Made by a program: the position numbers and the translations under genes. Shown here in pieces: positions 44,147 to 52,462 of a DNA stretch of 64,000 nucleotides. This stretch comes from HyVt-443 sp964544655 (GTDB lineage Bacteria > Pseudomonadota > Gammaproteobacteria > Chromatiales > Chromatiaceae): assembly GCA_964544655.1 (NCBI GenBank), contig CAZJCM010000005.1, positions 23,810 to 87,809 on the forward strand, given 5' to 3'. How positions within the stretch are numbered: the first letter of the stretch is position 1; the number at the start of each line of letters is the position of its first letter. The notes beneath the pieces were generated by a model. It searched no databases. It worked only from the letters and a program-made list of their open reading frames with translations, and was not told the origin of the DNA.

Positions 44147-44242
44147 CTGCTTCCCTCTCTCGGTGGCGACTGCGGCCTGGATCGCCGCAGTCGAGCCCCT
44201 GGGAATGGGTTTACCGCGTCCTCCGAGAGAGGGAGGCAAGGG
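44147..44242. repeat. Palindromic intergenic repeat, family 2, copy C
   Basis: Outer arms CCCTGCTTCCCTCTC and GAGAGGGAGGCAAGGG enclose an inner hairpin (CGACTGCGG...CCGCAGTCG) and GGAATGGGTTTACCGCGTCC, a variant of the family box. Its interior is nearly identical to copy A. Just upstream, 44060-44140 has ACCAAGTT and GGAGTCACGCCAT, also seen (partly inverted) at 13135-13190. Confidence 0.7.
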
Positions 44243-44273
44243 CCATTTCGCACGCCCCCGGCCAGATTACAGG

Positions 44274-46604
44274 TCAGCCCCGGCCAACTTCACGCACCAG
44301 GCGAACCCCCAATATTGGCAAACGGGTATCCGGCACGAACCGGCCACGCTTGCTGGTGCGCAGGGCATCCCCCGGTTTGTTATAGGCGCCACCACGGGCG
44401 ACCCGTTCTTTGCAATCCTGCTCCAGCCAGGCAGTGCCATCGGCAGGCGCATCCTGATAATTGCCATGATAACAGTCCATCACCCACTCCATGACGTTGC
44501 CCGCCGTATTGTGCAGACCGAAAGGATTTGGTTTGAGTTTTCCCACCGGAGCAGTGGATTTGGCATCCCAGGGGGAACCACAATTGAAACAGTTGGCCAG
44601 GCCCTTGCCCAGCTGATAACCCCACCAGTAGTAACTGCGGGTACCGCCCGCTGCGGCATACTCCCACTCCGCTTCCGTGGGCAGACGATAGCGCTGACCA
44701 CTGCGGCTGGTCAGCCAGCGGGCGTAGGCGTTGGCATCCTCCCAGGTGATATTGATCACTGGCCGGCGCCCCCGGCCCCATCCTGCGTCATCCGGCAGCG
44801 GGCGTCCGGTGTCACGGGCAAACAGGTCGTACTCATCGAATGTCACCTCATACCGACCGATGGCAAAATTAGCCACCTGCACCCTGTGCACTGGGTGCTC
44901 GTCTGCAGTTGCCGGGGGACGTTTCCAGCCCATGGCAAATTCGCCGCCGCGAATATAGAGCATACTGGGGCCGCGCACCCCTTTGCCGAGACGGTCCTTG
45001 ATCACACTCCCCGTTACCGGGCGCGTATCCTTGCGCTTGGCGGCGATCTGTTCGCGGCTGGTAACCGCCTTGCCCTGCCGGCCTGTACCGGTCGTGGGTA
45101 ACGACGAAGGAACAGTCTGTATCAGCCCGCCGGCCCCTCGCTCCCGCACCGCCGATGGAGCGGTAAACAGATCGGGCCAGTATGCAGACAACAGATTACC
45201 CACCAACTCACCCCGGCCACCAATCAGGGATAGGCCGTCCAATACAGCGAGCATCAGCAAAGCGCCGGCGAGAAGAGAGCGCAGGCGCGGCCAACCCCTC
45301 CCCTCCGCCGATGAGCCATGCCGTGACTGTTCCGGTTCTTCGGACAGCAGATCATCCTCCACCATCCTCCTGGCCCTGGCCTCACCCAGTTCCTGTTGCA
45401 GCATGAGCAGACTATTTTCCACCTGCTTCCTGGCTTCGATCTCCTCACGACGACGGAAAGCGGCCTCCTCTACCTCACCCTGCGCCATCTCCAGCGCCTG
45501 TTTCAGTCGCTGACGTTCACTCTTCTCCAGTTCTGCCTGCTCCAGCATTCTAAGGTAGGCATCCTGGGCCTGTTTCAGCTCGGCGCGATGACGTTCCCGC
45601 GTGTGCTGGAATTGATTGATCTCCTTCTTCAGCGCACTGTTTTCAGCCCTATCCGCAGCCGCTCGCATCGCATGTTCCTGCAATGTCTCCTGCAGCTCGC
45701 TCACCTGTTGACGCAGCTGATCCAGCTGTTGCGAAGAGTCATGGGATAAATGTTGCCGGTCTTTTTTGTCGCCCCGGCCGGGGTCGCTTTGCAGCCGTTC
45801 ACACTCACTGCGTAGCCGCACCACCTCCAGGCGCAGCCGTTCGACCTCCTGTTCCATCACCGCCTGGTTCTGGTGTTGCTCTCCGGCATGCTGCGTCTGA
45901 TTACGCAGTGAGGCCAGTTCCTGGCGTAGATGCTGCACTTCCGCCGCCATATCCCTGCCGTTTCGATCTGATTCATCCAGGGCATTGCAAAGTGTCTCCA
46001 GCTCTGCCTCGAGCACCTTTACACGATGGTCCTTCGCTGCATCGTCCGCTGCCGGCCGCCGCTGTTTTCCCTGCCCGGTCTCGACTGCCTGTCGTAGCCC
46101 AGCCTTCTCGGCCAGATCATGACGCAGATTCTCCAGCAGGTCCGGCTCTGCATCTCTGCCATCGTCTTCGGCTCCATTCAGCTGCGGCGGGCGTTGCAGG
46201 GCCGGGTCCGCCACTGGGTCATTTTTCGTATCCGTCACCCCAGTGACAGATGACTGCATCGAGCGGTACTCCGACAGTCGGCGGCTGACACGCAGAATCT
46301 CTACTGGGGTACGGGCCACACAGGTGAACTTCCGTGGCAATCGATCTGCCAGCGGATAGCGTGCCCGATCACTATCGGCTGCCACCACCTGCTCTTCTCC
46401 ACCATGCAGCAGTGCCACCGTCCCAGACAATAGATAGACAGTTTCGGCCTTGCTATCCCCATCCCGGAACAGCAGTTCACCCGTCTTCAGTTCACCAAAG
46501 GCGGTCTGTTCAAGCAACTTCTGCAGTTCCTCTCTATGCATCCGGTCAAACGGAACGAAGCGCGGTAAAAGTTGCGAAATAGTTTGCTTGGGCACAAGGG
46601 CCAT
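44274..46604 (-). CDS. Fusion protein: cyclic-nucleotide-binding-like domain, long coiled coil, membrane helix, SUMF1-like domain
   Basis: 776 residues. Residues 1-115 resemble a cyclic-nucleotide-binding domain (FGELKTGELLFRDGDSKAE, VYLLSGTVALL). About 155-420 is a long, charged coiled coil rich in Gln, Glu and Arg. One hydrophobic helix (LLAGALLMLAVLDGLSLIGG) lies near 450. The last 228 residues are a SUMF1/FGE-fold domain (MLYIRGGEFAMGW, YRLPTEAEWEYAA, GNVMEWVMDCY, RVARGGAYN). The copper-binding cysteines of true formylglycine-generating enzymes are not evident, so it probably binds rather than oxidises. By topology the CNB is cytosolic and the SUMF1-like part is periplasmic. No sulfatase gene nearby. 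Confidence 0.8.
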   Translation of the reverse strand: MALVPKQTISQLLPRFVPFDRMHREELQKLLEQTAFGELKTGELLFRDGDSKAETVYLLSGTVALLHGGEEQVVAADSDRARYPLADRLPRKFTCVARTPVEILRVSRRLSEYRSMQSSVTGVTDTKNDPVADPALQRPPQLNGAEDDGRDAEPDLLENLRHDLAEKAGLRQAVETGQGKQRRPAADDAAKDHRVKVLEAELETLCNALDESDRNGRDMAAEVQHLRQELASLRNQTQHAGEQHQNQAVMEQEVERLRLEVVRLRSECERLQSDPGRGDKKDRQHLSHDSSQQLDQLRQQVSELQETLQEHAMRAAADRAENSALKKEINQFQHTRERHRAELKQAQDAYLRMLEQAELEKSERQRLKQALEMAQGEVEEAAFRRREEIEARKQVENSLLMLQQELGEARARRMVEDDLLSEEPEQSRHGSSAEGRGWPRLRSLLAGALLMLAVLDGLSLIGGRGELVGNLLSAYWPDLFTAPSAVRERGAGGLIQTVPSSLPTTGTGRQGKAVTSREQIAAKRKDTRPVTGSVIKDRLGKGVRGPSMLYIRGGEFAMGWKRPPATADEHPVHRVQVANFAIGRYEVTFDEYDLFARDTGRPLPDDAGWGRGRRPVINITWEDANAYARWLTSRSGQRYRLPTEAEWEYAAAGGTRSYYWWGYQLGKGLANCFNCGSPWDAKSTAPVGKLKPNPFGLHNTAGNVMEWVMDCYHGNYQDAPADGTAWLEQDCKERVARGGAYNKPGDALRTSKRGRFVPDTRLPILGVRLVREVGRG

Positions 46605-46856
46605 TCAGGTTTCTCTGCTCAGGCGTTCTCCATAACCACGCCGAAGTGGCAGTTGCCCGGACTCGTGGTTACAATGTCAGCTCAGCGTCAAAGACAGCAA
46701 GGGAACAAGCACAGTAATGCGCTCTCCCACGGAAAACAACATATATAGCGCCAGCTTGCAGGAACAACTTGAAAGCTGCCACCATTCCTGTGACTCCGGT
46801 CATTCTGTCGGCTGGCCACATACGTCCCGGCCAGCACGCCTCCCGGCCATTTGACC

Positions 46857-48416
46857 ATGTCCGTTCAGCACGGCGTGGTGGCTGCCGGCCACCAGGTGAC
46901 GGCCAATGCAGCAATGAGCATATTGCAACAGGGGGGCAATGCCTTCGATGCCGCACTGGCGGCCCTGTTCGCCAGCTGTATCGCTGAACCCGTCCTTGCA
47001 TCCCTTGGCGGCGGCGGCTTCATGCTGGTAAGGCCAGCGGGCGACACCCCCATGTTGTATGACTTCTTTACCCAGACGCCCCGCAGCAGAACCGTTCCTG
47101 AAAAGATCGACTTCCACCCTATCACGGCTGACTTCGGCACGGCACAGCAGGAGTTTCATATCGGCATGGGGTCGATCGCCACCCCGGGCGTGGTAAAGGG
47201 CCTGTTCACCATCCACCGGGAGCGTTGCCGCCTACCCCTCAGCCGGTTGATCGAACCCGCCTGCGAGGCCGCACGGGAAGGGGTCACGATCAATGAATTC
47301 CAACACTATATCGCCGAGATCGTCTCCCCAATCATCAGATCCAGCACCGCAGCCTTGCAGTTACATGCGAGCCGCGAGCGGCCGGATACCATCGCCTCTC
47401 CGGGCACCAAGGTCCGGCAACCGGAAATGGCCAACAGCTTCGAGCAACTGGCCAGGGAAGGAGATGCCCTGTTCTATCGGGGAGAAATGGCACAGCAACT
47501 GATCCGGGACTGCAGCGAACGGGGTGGCTATCTGCGCGCCGATGATCTGGCCAACTACCAGGTGGAACGCCGTCAACCGTTGGCCATCGACTACCACGGC
47601 CATCACATCTACACCAACCCGGCCCCTTCCGTAGGCGGCACCCTGATCGCCTTTGCCCTGGCACTGCTGGAACAGGAGCGGCTGGCTGATTTCACCCCTG
47701 GCAGCATCGAGCACCTGGTCCGGGTGACAGAGGCACAAAGACTGGCCCAATGCCTGCGCCAAGAGCAGGAGATCGAACTGAACCTCACTGCCGATCGTTC
47801 CCGGCAGATACTCAGTGACAGATTTCTTCACCACTATCGCACGATCATGCAACGGCACCCATTGTGCAGCCGCGGCACCACCCAGATCAGTATCGCCGAT
47901 GCTGAAGGCAACATGGCCAGCATGACGCTGTCCAATGGCGAAGGCTCGGGTTATGTCATTCCTGGCACCGGCATCATGATGAACAATATGCTGGGAGAAG
48001 AGGACATCAATCCCCACGGCTTCAATCTCTGGCCGGAGGACCGGCGTATCGCATCCATGATGTCACCAACCCTGGTGGCGGCCGCCGATGGCCGGCTCAT
48101 CGCTACCGGGTCTGGCGGCTCCAACCGGATCCGCAGTGCCATCCTCCAGGTACTGATCAATCTGCTGGATTTCAACATGGACATCAGATCCGCGGTGGAA
48201 CATACACGCCTCCACTTCGAGCAGGGGCGGCTCAACATCGAGGATGGAGCAGCAGATTCTGTGATCATGCAGTTGTTCAAACTGTTTCCGCAACACACCC
48301 GGTGGCCCGGAAAAAACCTCTTCTTCGGTGGTGCGCATACGGTCATGCGCGCAATCGATGGCACGCTTTCGGGACAGGGCGACAGCCGGCGTGGTGGTGT
48401 TTCGATCATCGGTTGA
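46857..48416 (+). CDS. Gamma-glutamyltransferase family protein
   Basis: 519 residues from the ATG at 46857 (a TTG six bases upstream is in frame). N-terminal GGT segments are AAGHQVTANAAMSILQQGGN, ASLGGGGFMLVR and GSIATPGVVKGL. The nucleophile threonine that begins the small subunit is expected in RGTTQISIADAEGN, and GEGSGYVIPGTGIMMNNMLGEE follows. No signal peptide is visible, unlike periplasmic GGT, so the location is uncertain. It may hydrolyse glutathione-like gamma-glutamyl compounds. Confidence 0.9.
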   Translation: MSVQHGVVAAGHQVTANAAMSILQQGGNAFDAALAALFASCIAEPVLASLGGGGFMLVRPAGDTPMLYDFFTQTPRSRTVPEKIDFHPITADFGTAQQEFHIGMGSIATPGVVKGLFTIHRERCRLPLSRLIEPACEAAREGVTINEFQHYIAEIVSPIIRSSTAALQLHASRERPDTIASPGTKVRQPEMANSFEQLAREGDALFYRGEMAQQLIRDCSERGGYLRADDLANYQVERRQPLAIDYHGHHIYTNPAPSVGGTLIAFALALLEQERLADFTPGSIEHLVRVTEAQRLAQCLRQEQEIELNLTADRSRQILSDRFLHHYRTIMQRHPLCSRGTTQISIADAEGNMASMTLSNGEGSGYVIPGTGIMMNNMLGEEDINPHGFNLWPEDRRIASMMSPTLVAAADGRLIATGSGGSNRIRSAILQVLINLLDFNMDIRSAVEHTRLHFEQGRLNIEDGAADSVIMQLFKLFPQHTRWPGKNLFFGGAHTVMRAIDGTLSGQGDSRRGGVSIIG

Positions 48417-48503
48417 TTGGCCGGCAAAACGCCATTTACCCCGGTTTTTACGGTATTTTTTCCGTTTTTTGCATAAATAGCATCTATTTACGCCGTTTTT
48501 CTA

Positions 48504-48532
48504 TTGGCAAATCAGTATTCTATTGCTATGTT
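48504..48532 (+). promoter_or_regulatory. Sigma-70-type promoter of the HU-like gene
   Basis: TTGGCA (48504-48509), a 17-base spacer, TATGTT (48527-48532), 36 bp before the start codon. The preceding 80 bp are AT-rich with T-tracts. A strong AGGAG ribosome-binding site lies 8 bases before the ATG. Confidence 0.6.
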
Positions 48533-48568
48533 TAGCCCGCACCATTCTGCTTACTCAGGAGTCTATCC

Positions 48569-49129
48569 ATGGCCGTAAAGAAAAAAGCCGCCAAAAAAAC
48601 CGCAAAGAAATCTGCGGTGAAAAAAGCCCCTGTCGCAAAAAAGAGCGTCAGTAAAAAGAAAGCTCCCGTAAAGAAGAAGGTCGCTGCCAAAAAGAAGGTA
48701 GTGGCAAAGAAGAAGGTGGCAGCAAAGAAGAAGGTGGCAGCAAAGAAGAAGGTGGCAGCAAAGAAGAAGGTGGCAGCAAAGAAGAAAGTCGCAGCCGCAC
48801 CTGCCCGGCTGAAAGCCATCACCACGCGCCAGACCAAGACCCAGATCATCCAGAGTATTTCCGAACAGACCGACCTCAGCCGCAAACAGGTAGGCGAGGT
48901 GTTCGAGGCATTGGCCAGCCTGATCAAACGGCATATGCAACGCCGGGGTTCCGGCGAATTCTCCATCCCCGAGACCGGCGTCAAGATTCGCCGGGTAAGG
49001 AAGCCCGCCCGCAAAGCCCGCATGGGCCGCAACCCGGCAACCGGTGAAGCGATCAAGATTGCCGCCAAACCGGCCAGCACCGTCATCAAGGTGACGGCAC
49101 TGAAGGCACTGAAAGACACATTGAGCTGA
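48569..49129 (+). CDS. Histone H1-like / HU-family DNA-binding protein with lysine repeat tail
   Basis: 186 residues. Residues 1-78 are Lys/Ala/Val-rich, with tandem VAAKKK units, resembling eukaryotic histone H1 tails and Pseudomonas AlgP. Residues 85-186 form an HU/IHF domain (TKTQIIQSISEQTDLSRKQV, GSGEFSIPETGVKIRRV, RKARMGRNPATGEAIKI). It should bind DNA non-specifically and compact the nucleoid. The repeat-coding DNA is prone to copy-number change by slippage. Monocistronic, with its own promoter and a 3' palindrome. Confidence 0.92.
   Translation: MAVKKKAAKKTAKKSAVKKAPVAKKSVSKKKAPVKKKVAAKKKVVAKKKVAAKKKVAAKKKVAAKKKVAAKKKVAAAPARLKAITTRQTKTQIIQSISEQTDLSRKQVGEVFEALASLIKRHMQRRGSGEFSIPETGVKIRRVRKPARKARMGRNPATGEAIKIAAKPASTVIKVTALKALKDTLS
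48716..48787 (+). repeat. 18-bp tandem repeat inside the HU-like gene
   Basis: Four head-to-tail copies of GTGGCAGCAAAGAAGAAG (VAAKKK), the last with one base changed; partial units precede it. The near-perfect nucleotide identity, not only amino-acid identity, points to recent duplication by slippage. Confidence 0.9.
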
Positions 49130-49130
49130 A

Positions 49131-49219
49131 CACTGCCCCGGAGTCCGTCGGATTTGGGATCGATCCACTGCGCTGACGGGAGATCGAGATCGCCTGAATC
49201 CGTCAGACTCCAGGCAGTG
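49131..49219. repeat. Large imperfect inverted repeat after the HU-like gene
   Basis: The left arm CACTGCCCCGGAGTC and right arm GACTCCAGGCAGTG pair, extended inward by CCGTCGGATT and AATCCGTCAG. The centre contains GATCGATC and GATCGAGATC. It begins one base after the stop codon and may serve as transcription stop or mRNA protector, though it lacks a U-tract. 49220-49386 holds no gene. Confidence 0.6.
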
Positions 49220-49386
49220 CCCAACCGGGTAACGCGAAGACGGACCCGGTGAAGGTCCGCATCGCATGACGTTGTCGCCACCCCGAGGGGATCGCCGGGC
49301 CTCGCTGCGCTCAGCTACCATGCCATCGCCCGAAGCCTAGCGTTTTACGGATCTCTATCGGGCGCCAGAGTACCTCGCCACTCAGG

Positions 49387-49917
49387 TCAATACTGCCGAA
49401 GGGTCAGGGTACGCCCACGCTGCAACAGTTCCAGATGCTTGAGAAAGCTCATTCCAAGCAGCACCTTGCCACCGGCATCTCCCGGCAAAATCGAAGCCCG
49501 CACATCACACATCCTTATCGGCCCCAGCCGCACCTCGTCCAGACGGGTATTCCATGTGGTAACAGCGCCATTCGCCGTCTGGCTGACACTGGACAGTCCA
49601 GGGCGCAATCCCAGCCGTCGGGCGACAGCGACCGGGACCGCGACATCCGTGGCACCGGTATCCAACAGGAAGGTGACGGGGTGACCGTTGATCGTCCCAT
49701 CCACCACATAATGCCCTGCCCGATTACGCAACAGGGTCACCTCCCGTACCCCTGCGGACCCGGACTCCCCCTCCGGCATTCCATTCGGGTTCTCTTGCCG
49801 TGTCAGATAGCCATTGAACAACAGCGTCAACATGAACAGCATCAACAGCCAGGCGGCGATGATCATGACGCGGCCGAAACGGGACACGCCAGCGGTGGAT
49901 TTTTCGTCCGTCCGCAC
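49387..49917 (-). CDS. Membrane-anchored retropepsin-like aspartic protease
   Basis: 176 residues from a GTG at 49917 (an ATG 51 bases inside is an alternative). One transmembrane helix (VMIIAAWLLMLFMLTLLF) is followed by a clan AA domain: the catalytic aspartate is in FLLDTGATDVAVP, and the closing VLLGMSFLKHLEL is typical. Proteins of this type (TIGR02281-like) are periplasmic-facing and probably form dimers; the substrate is unknown. It is 36 bp after the MlaC-family gene on the same strand. Confidence 0.85.
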   Translation of the reverse strand: MRTDEKSTAGVSRFGRVMIIAAWLLMLFMLTLLFNGYLTRQENPNGMPEGESGSAGVREVTLLRNRAGHYVVDGTINGHPVTFLLDTGATDVAVPVAVARRLGLRPGLSSVSQTANGAVTTWNTRLDEVRLGPIRMCDVRASILPGDAGGKVLLGMSFLKHLELLQRGRTLTLRQY

Positions 49918-49953
49918 TACCGGCCGGCACCCCGGCCAGAGCCGAAGAAGCGA

Positions 49954-50586
49954 TTACCCAACATTGGAATAGGCCCGTCCCCGGTGGATCTTCTGCCGCA
50001 TGAGATTCCTGAAATGGCGGCGATAATACATCAATGCGCTATTGCCATTGGCGCTCACATCGAACACCTTCCAGCCATTTTCAGAGCGATAGAAGCGGAA
50101 ATTGAGCCGTGCCGGATAACCCTGGGGATTGAGTACAGCCACGGGCACCTGCAATTCATTGCCGCGCGCCCTCCTGGGGTTGCCCACCCGCACCTGCTGT
50201 CCTCGATAGTTGAGCAAACGGGTAGCGAGAGAACCCAGAAACATCTGCTGCAACTGGCCTTCCATCTCTCTGCGCTGTTGCGGCGTCATGCGCGGCCACA
50301 TACGCCCCGCAGCCCAACGGGCCATATAGGAAAAATCGAAGTAAGGCGCCACCTCCTGATCGAGAAAGGCGGCAATCTGCATCTTATCGGGCCGCCGCTC
50401 ACGTCCGGAAAAGGTCATCAATTTATTCAGACCCTGCTCAAGGATCAGCGCAGGGTTCGGCGCCTCAGCCTGTCTCGGGGCAGGATAGTGGGCCGCCCGC
50501 CCCGGATAGTAACCTTGTGCATGGGACGCACCGCTGACAATAGCGACTATGGAAAGGCCCGTCAGGGCAACTGATTTGAATTTCAT
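49954..50586 (-). CDS. mlaC: MlaC/Ttg2D-family phospholipid-binding protein
   Basis: 210 residues with a signal peptide (VALTGLSIVAIVSGASHA). The domain has APYFDFSYMARWAAGRMW, LQQMFLGSLATRLLNY and LNFRFYRSENGWKVFDVSANG, the MlaC pattern. MlaC ferries phospholipids between outer and inner membranes. No other mla gene is nearby, so it may be an orphan paralogue. GGAGGAG precedes the start. Confidence 0.85.
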   Translation of the reverse strand: MKFKSVALTGLSIVAIVSGASHAQGYYPGRAAHYPAPRQAEAPNPALILEQGLNKLMTFSGRERRPDKMQIAAFLDQEVAPYFDFSYMARWAAGRMWPRMTPQQRREMEGQLQQMFLGSLATRLLNYRGQQVRVGNPRRARGNELQVPVAVLNPQGYPARLNFRFYRSENGWKVFDVSANGNSALMYYRRHFRNLMRQKIHRGRAYSNVG

Positions 50587-50625
50587 CCACTCCTCCTAGG
50601 ACTTTGGTCCATTATTTATCCTGCC

Positions 50626-50797
50626 GGTAACTTTTCAGTTCGTTCAAAGATCGTCATTGATATTGGCTGTCTCTGTAGGAAATAGCGGCGGCAGAGATGC
50701 ATTTATGGCGTTTTCCGGAAGAAATAGCCAATATCAGCGACCCGGGAGCCTGCCGGACGCCCAGCAGCCAACCTGAAACAGTGCTGAACAGTTTTAC
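50626..50797. repeat. Nested double inverted-repeat element, copy 2
   Basis: Outer arms GGTAACTTTTCAG (50626-50638) and GCTGAACAGTTTTAC (50783-50797). The inner core GATATTGG...CCAATATC (50659-50735) contains CATTTATGGCGTTTTCCGG and GCGGCGGCAGAG. Inverting it gives the same order of blocks as copy 1 at 15232-15408, though the core is 23 bp shorter. Confidence 0.75.
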
Positions 50798-50824
50798 TTG
50801 CTGTTTTTTTATTCGCGACTGAGA

Positions 50825-50873
50825 ATGCCAATATCTGGCATCATTCACCCGCATAGTGTTAACAGGCACTATG
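50825..50873. promoter_or_regulatory. Two adjacent operator-like palindromes
   Basis: ATGCCA-ATATC-TGGCAT (50825-50841) and CATAGTG-TTAACAGG-CACTATG (50852-50873), 270-310 bp before qmoA. Two close dyads of 6-7 bp arms suggest regulator binding, for example of a LysR-type or dimeric repressor. No regulator gene adjoins them. Confidence 0.45.
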
Positions 50874-51138
50874 ATCATACACGTCCCGGCAGCCTGTTGG
50901 GCCCTGAACCAAGGTTTGCCCATAGCGTCCATATATCAACTCTATGCGCGCATCGGAAACTTCGATTGAATGAGGGTGGCTTTTTTATAGCCGGGAAAGG
51001 GGCAGATGGAGTATCTTATCGATCGCTTATATATCGGGCGAAAGCTCTGCCCAATGATGGAATAACCTAGCGCCCGAGTCAAGAATTGACCGGTGCTGAA
51101 TCTGAAGAGAGAGCCTTTTCCGCAACGGAGGAAAATCC

Positions 51139-52458
51139 ATGACGGAAGTAATCGCAACCAACCAGACCATTCTTGTGGTCGGCGGCGGGATAAGCGGTCT
51201 GACCGCTGCCCTGGAAGCTGCTGAAACTGGGAAGCAGGTTGTGCTGGTTGAGAAACGCCCCTTTGTCGGCGGGCGTGTAACCCAGCTGTACAAATATTTC
51301 CCAAAACTCTGTTTCCCGACCTGCGGTCTGGAGATAAACCAGCGCCGGGCCAAGATGAACCCCAACCTGACCATCATTACCATGGCCGAGGTGACGGACA
51401 TCAAGGGTGAGTCGGGTGATTACACCGCCACGGTGAAGATCAGCCCCCGTTACATCAACGACAACTGCACCGGCTGTGGCGACTGCGAACGGGCAGTGGA
51501 GGCCGAGTTCGACAACGAATTCAATTACGGTCTGGGTGGCGTGAGCAAGCGCAAGGGCGCCTATCTGCCCCACCGCATGGCCCATCCCCTGCAGTATGTG
51601 ATCGACCCCCGCATCATCGGCACCGATGACGCGCAAAAGGCCAAGGACGCCTGCAAGCACAACGCGGTCGACCTGGAGATGCAGGAAGAGACGGTCGAAT
51701 TCAAGGCCGGCGCCGTGGTCTGGGCCACCGGCTGGCGCCCCTACGACGCCAACAAGATCCAGCCTTATGGCTACGATCGCTTCGACAACGTCATCACCAA
51801 CGTGGAATTCGAGCGCATGGCCGATCCCAACGGCCCCACCGGCGGCAAGCTGGTGCGCCCGTCCGACGGCAAAGAGGCGAAGAACATCGCCTTCATCCAG
51901 TGCGCCGGCTCCCGCGACAAGAATCACCTGCTGCACTGCTCCCGCATCTGCTGCATGGCTACCCTGAAGCAGACCCACTTCGTACAGGATGCCTGGGGTG
52001 ACGAAGGCAAGTCGACCATCTACTACATCGACATCCGCGCCATCGACCGCTTCGAGGACTTCTACCAGAACGTGAAGGCGAACCCCAACGTCCGCTTCAT
52101 CAAGTCCAAGGTGGCCTCCATCACCCTGAACAAGGAAAACGGCAACCCGATCCTGAACGGCGTCGACGTGGAGAGCTACAACCGGGATGGCCAGGGCGGC
52201 TATGACCGTTATTCCACCGAATACGACCTGGTGGTGCTGGCCATCGGCATGGAGCCCAGTGTGGACAAGGGGAGCTTCCCGGTGGAGATTGCCATCAACG
52301 AAGAGGGCTTCATCGAGGCCGCACCGGAAAACGGCGGCGTGTTCGCTGCCGGATGTTCTTCCGACGCCCTGGACGTGAACCGAGCAGTACAGCAGGCCAC
52401 GGGCGCTGCACTGCGCGCCATCCAGGTTGTCAACCGCGTTGCCGGAACGGAGGGTTAA
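51139..52458 (+). CDS. qmoA: Quinone-interacting membrane-bound oxidoreductase subunit A (HdrA-like flavoprotein)
   Basis: 439 residues. The FAD motif is LVVGGGISGLTAALEAAETG at the N terminus, and the HdrA-like RPFVGGRVTQLYKYFPKLC with CFPTCG follows. A cysteine group CTGCGDC (near residue 113) may bind a cluster; FAD closing motifs are VVLAIGMEPSVDKG and GVFAAGCSSDALDVNRAV. With QmoB it receives electrons from AprBA during sulfite oxidation (family knowledge). GGAGG lies 8 bases upstream. It opens the qmoA-qmoB-hdrC-hdrB operon. Confidence 0.95.
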   Translation: MTEVIATNQTILVVGGGISGLTAALEAAETGKQVVLVEKRPFVGGRVTQLYKYFPKLCFPTCGLEINQRRAKMNPNLTIITMAEVTDIKGESGDYTATVKISPRYINDNCTGCGDCERAVEAEFDNEFNYGLGGVSKRKGAYLPHRMAHPLQYVIDPRIIGTDDAQKAKDACKHNAVDLEMQEETVEFKAGAVVWATGWRPYDANKIQPYGYDRFDNVITNVEFERMADPNGPTGGKLVRPSDGKEAKNIAFIQCAGSRDKNHLLHCSRICCMATLKQTHFVQDAWGDEGKSTIYYIDIRAIDRFEDFYQNVKANPNVRFIKSKVASITLNKENGNPILNGVDVESYNRDGQGGYDRYSTEYDLVVLAIGMEPSVDKGSFPVEIAINEEGFIEAAPENGGVFAAGCSSDALDVNRAVQQATGAALRAIQVVNRVAGTEG

Positions 52459-52462
52459 TACA

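Larger units (their letters stand above)
50587..51138. other. Long intergenic region upstream of qmoA
   Basis: A 552-bp gap with no credible gene. It holds the nested inverted-repeat element copy 2 (50626-50797) and two operator-like palindromes (50825-50841 and 50852-50873). The qmo promoter must lie to the right of or within these, but I cannot place it with confidence. Confidence 0.6.

Noticed and set aside
43975..44253. 92-residue minus-strand ORF resembling hypothetical proteins
   Set aside because: It is a translation of the family 2 palindromic repeat; the same artefact occurs at 19133-19429.
44274..46604. Sulfatase-maturing formylglycine-generating enzyme
   Set aside because: The SUMF1-like domain lacks evident active-site cysteines and there is no sulfatase gene nearby.
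48716..48787. CRISPR-like short repeats
   Set aside because: The 18-bp units are directly adjacent, in frame and coding for VAAKKK; there are no spacers.
48532..49321. Minus-strand ORFs with repeated Phe/Ala/Thr or Leu/Cys/His blocks
   Set aside because: Mirror translations of the lysine repeat in the HU-like gene.
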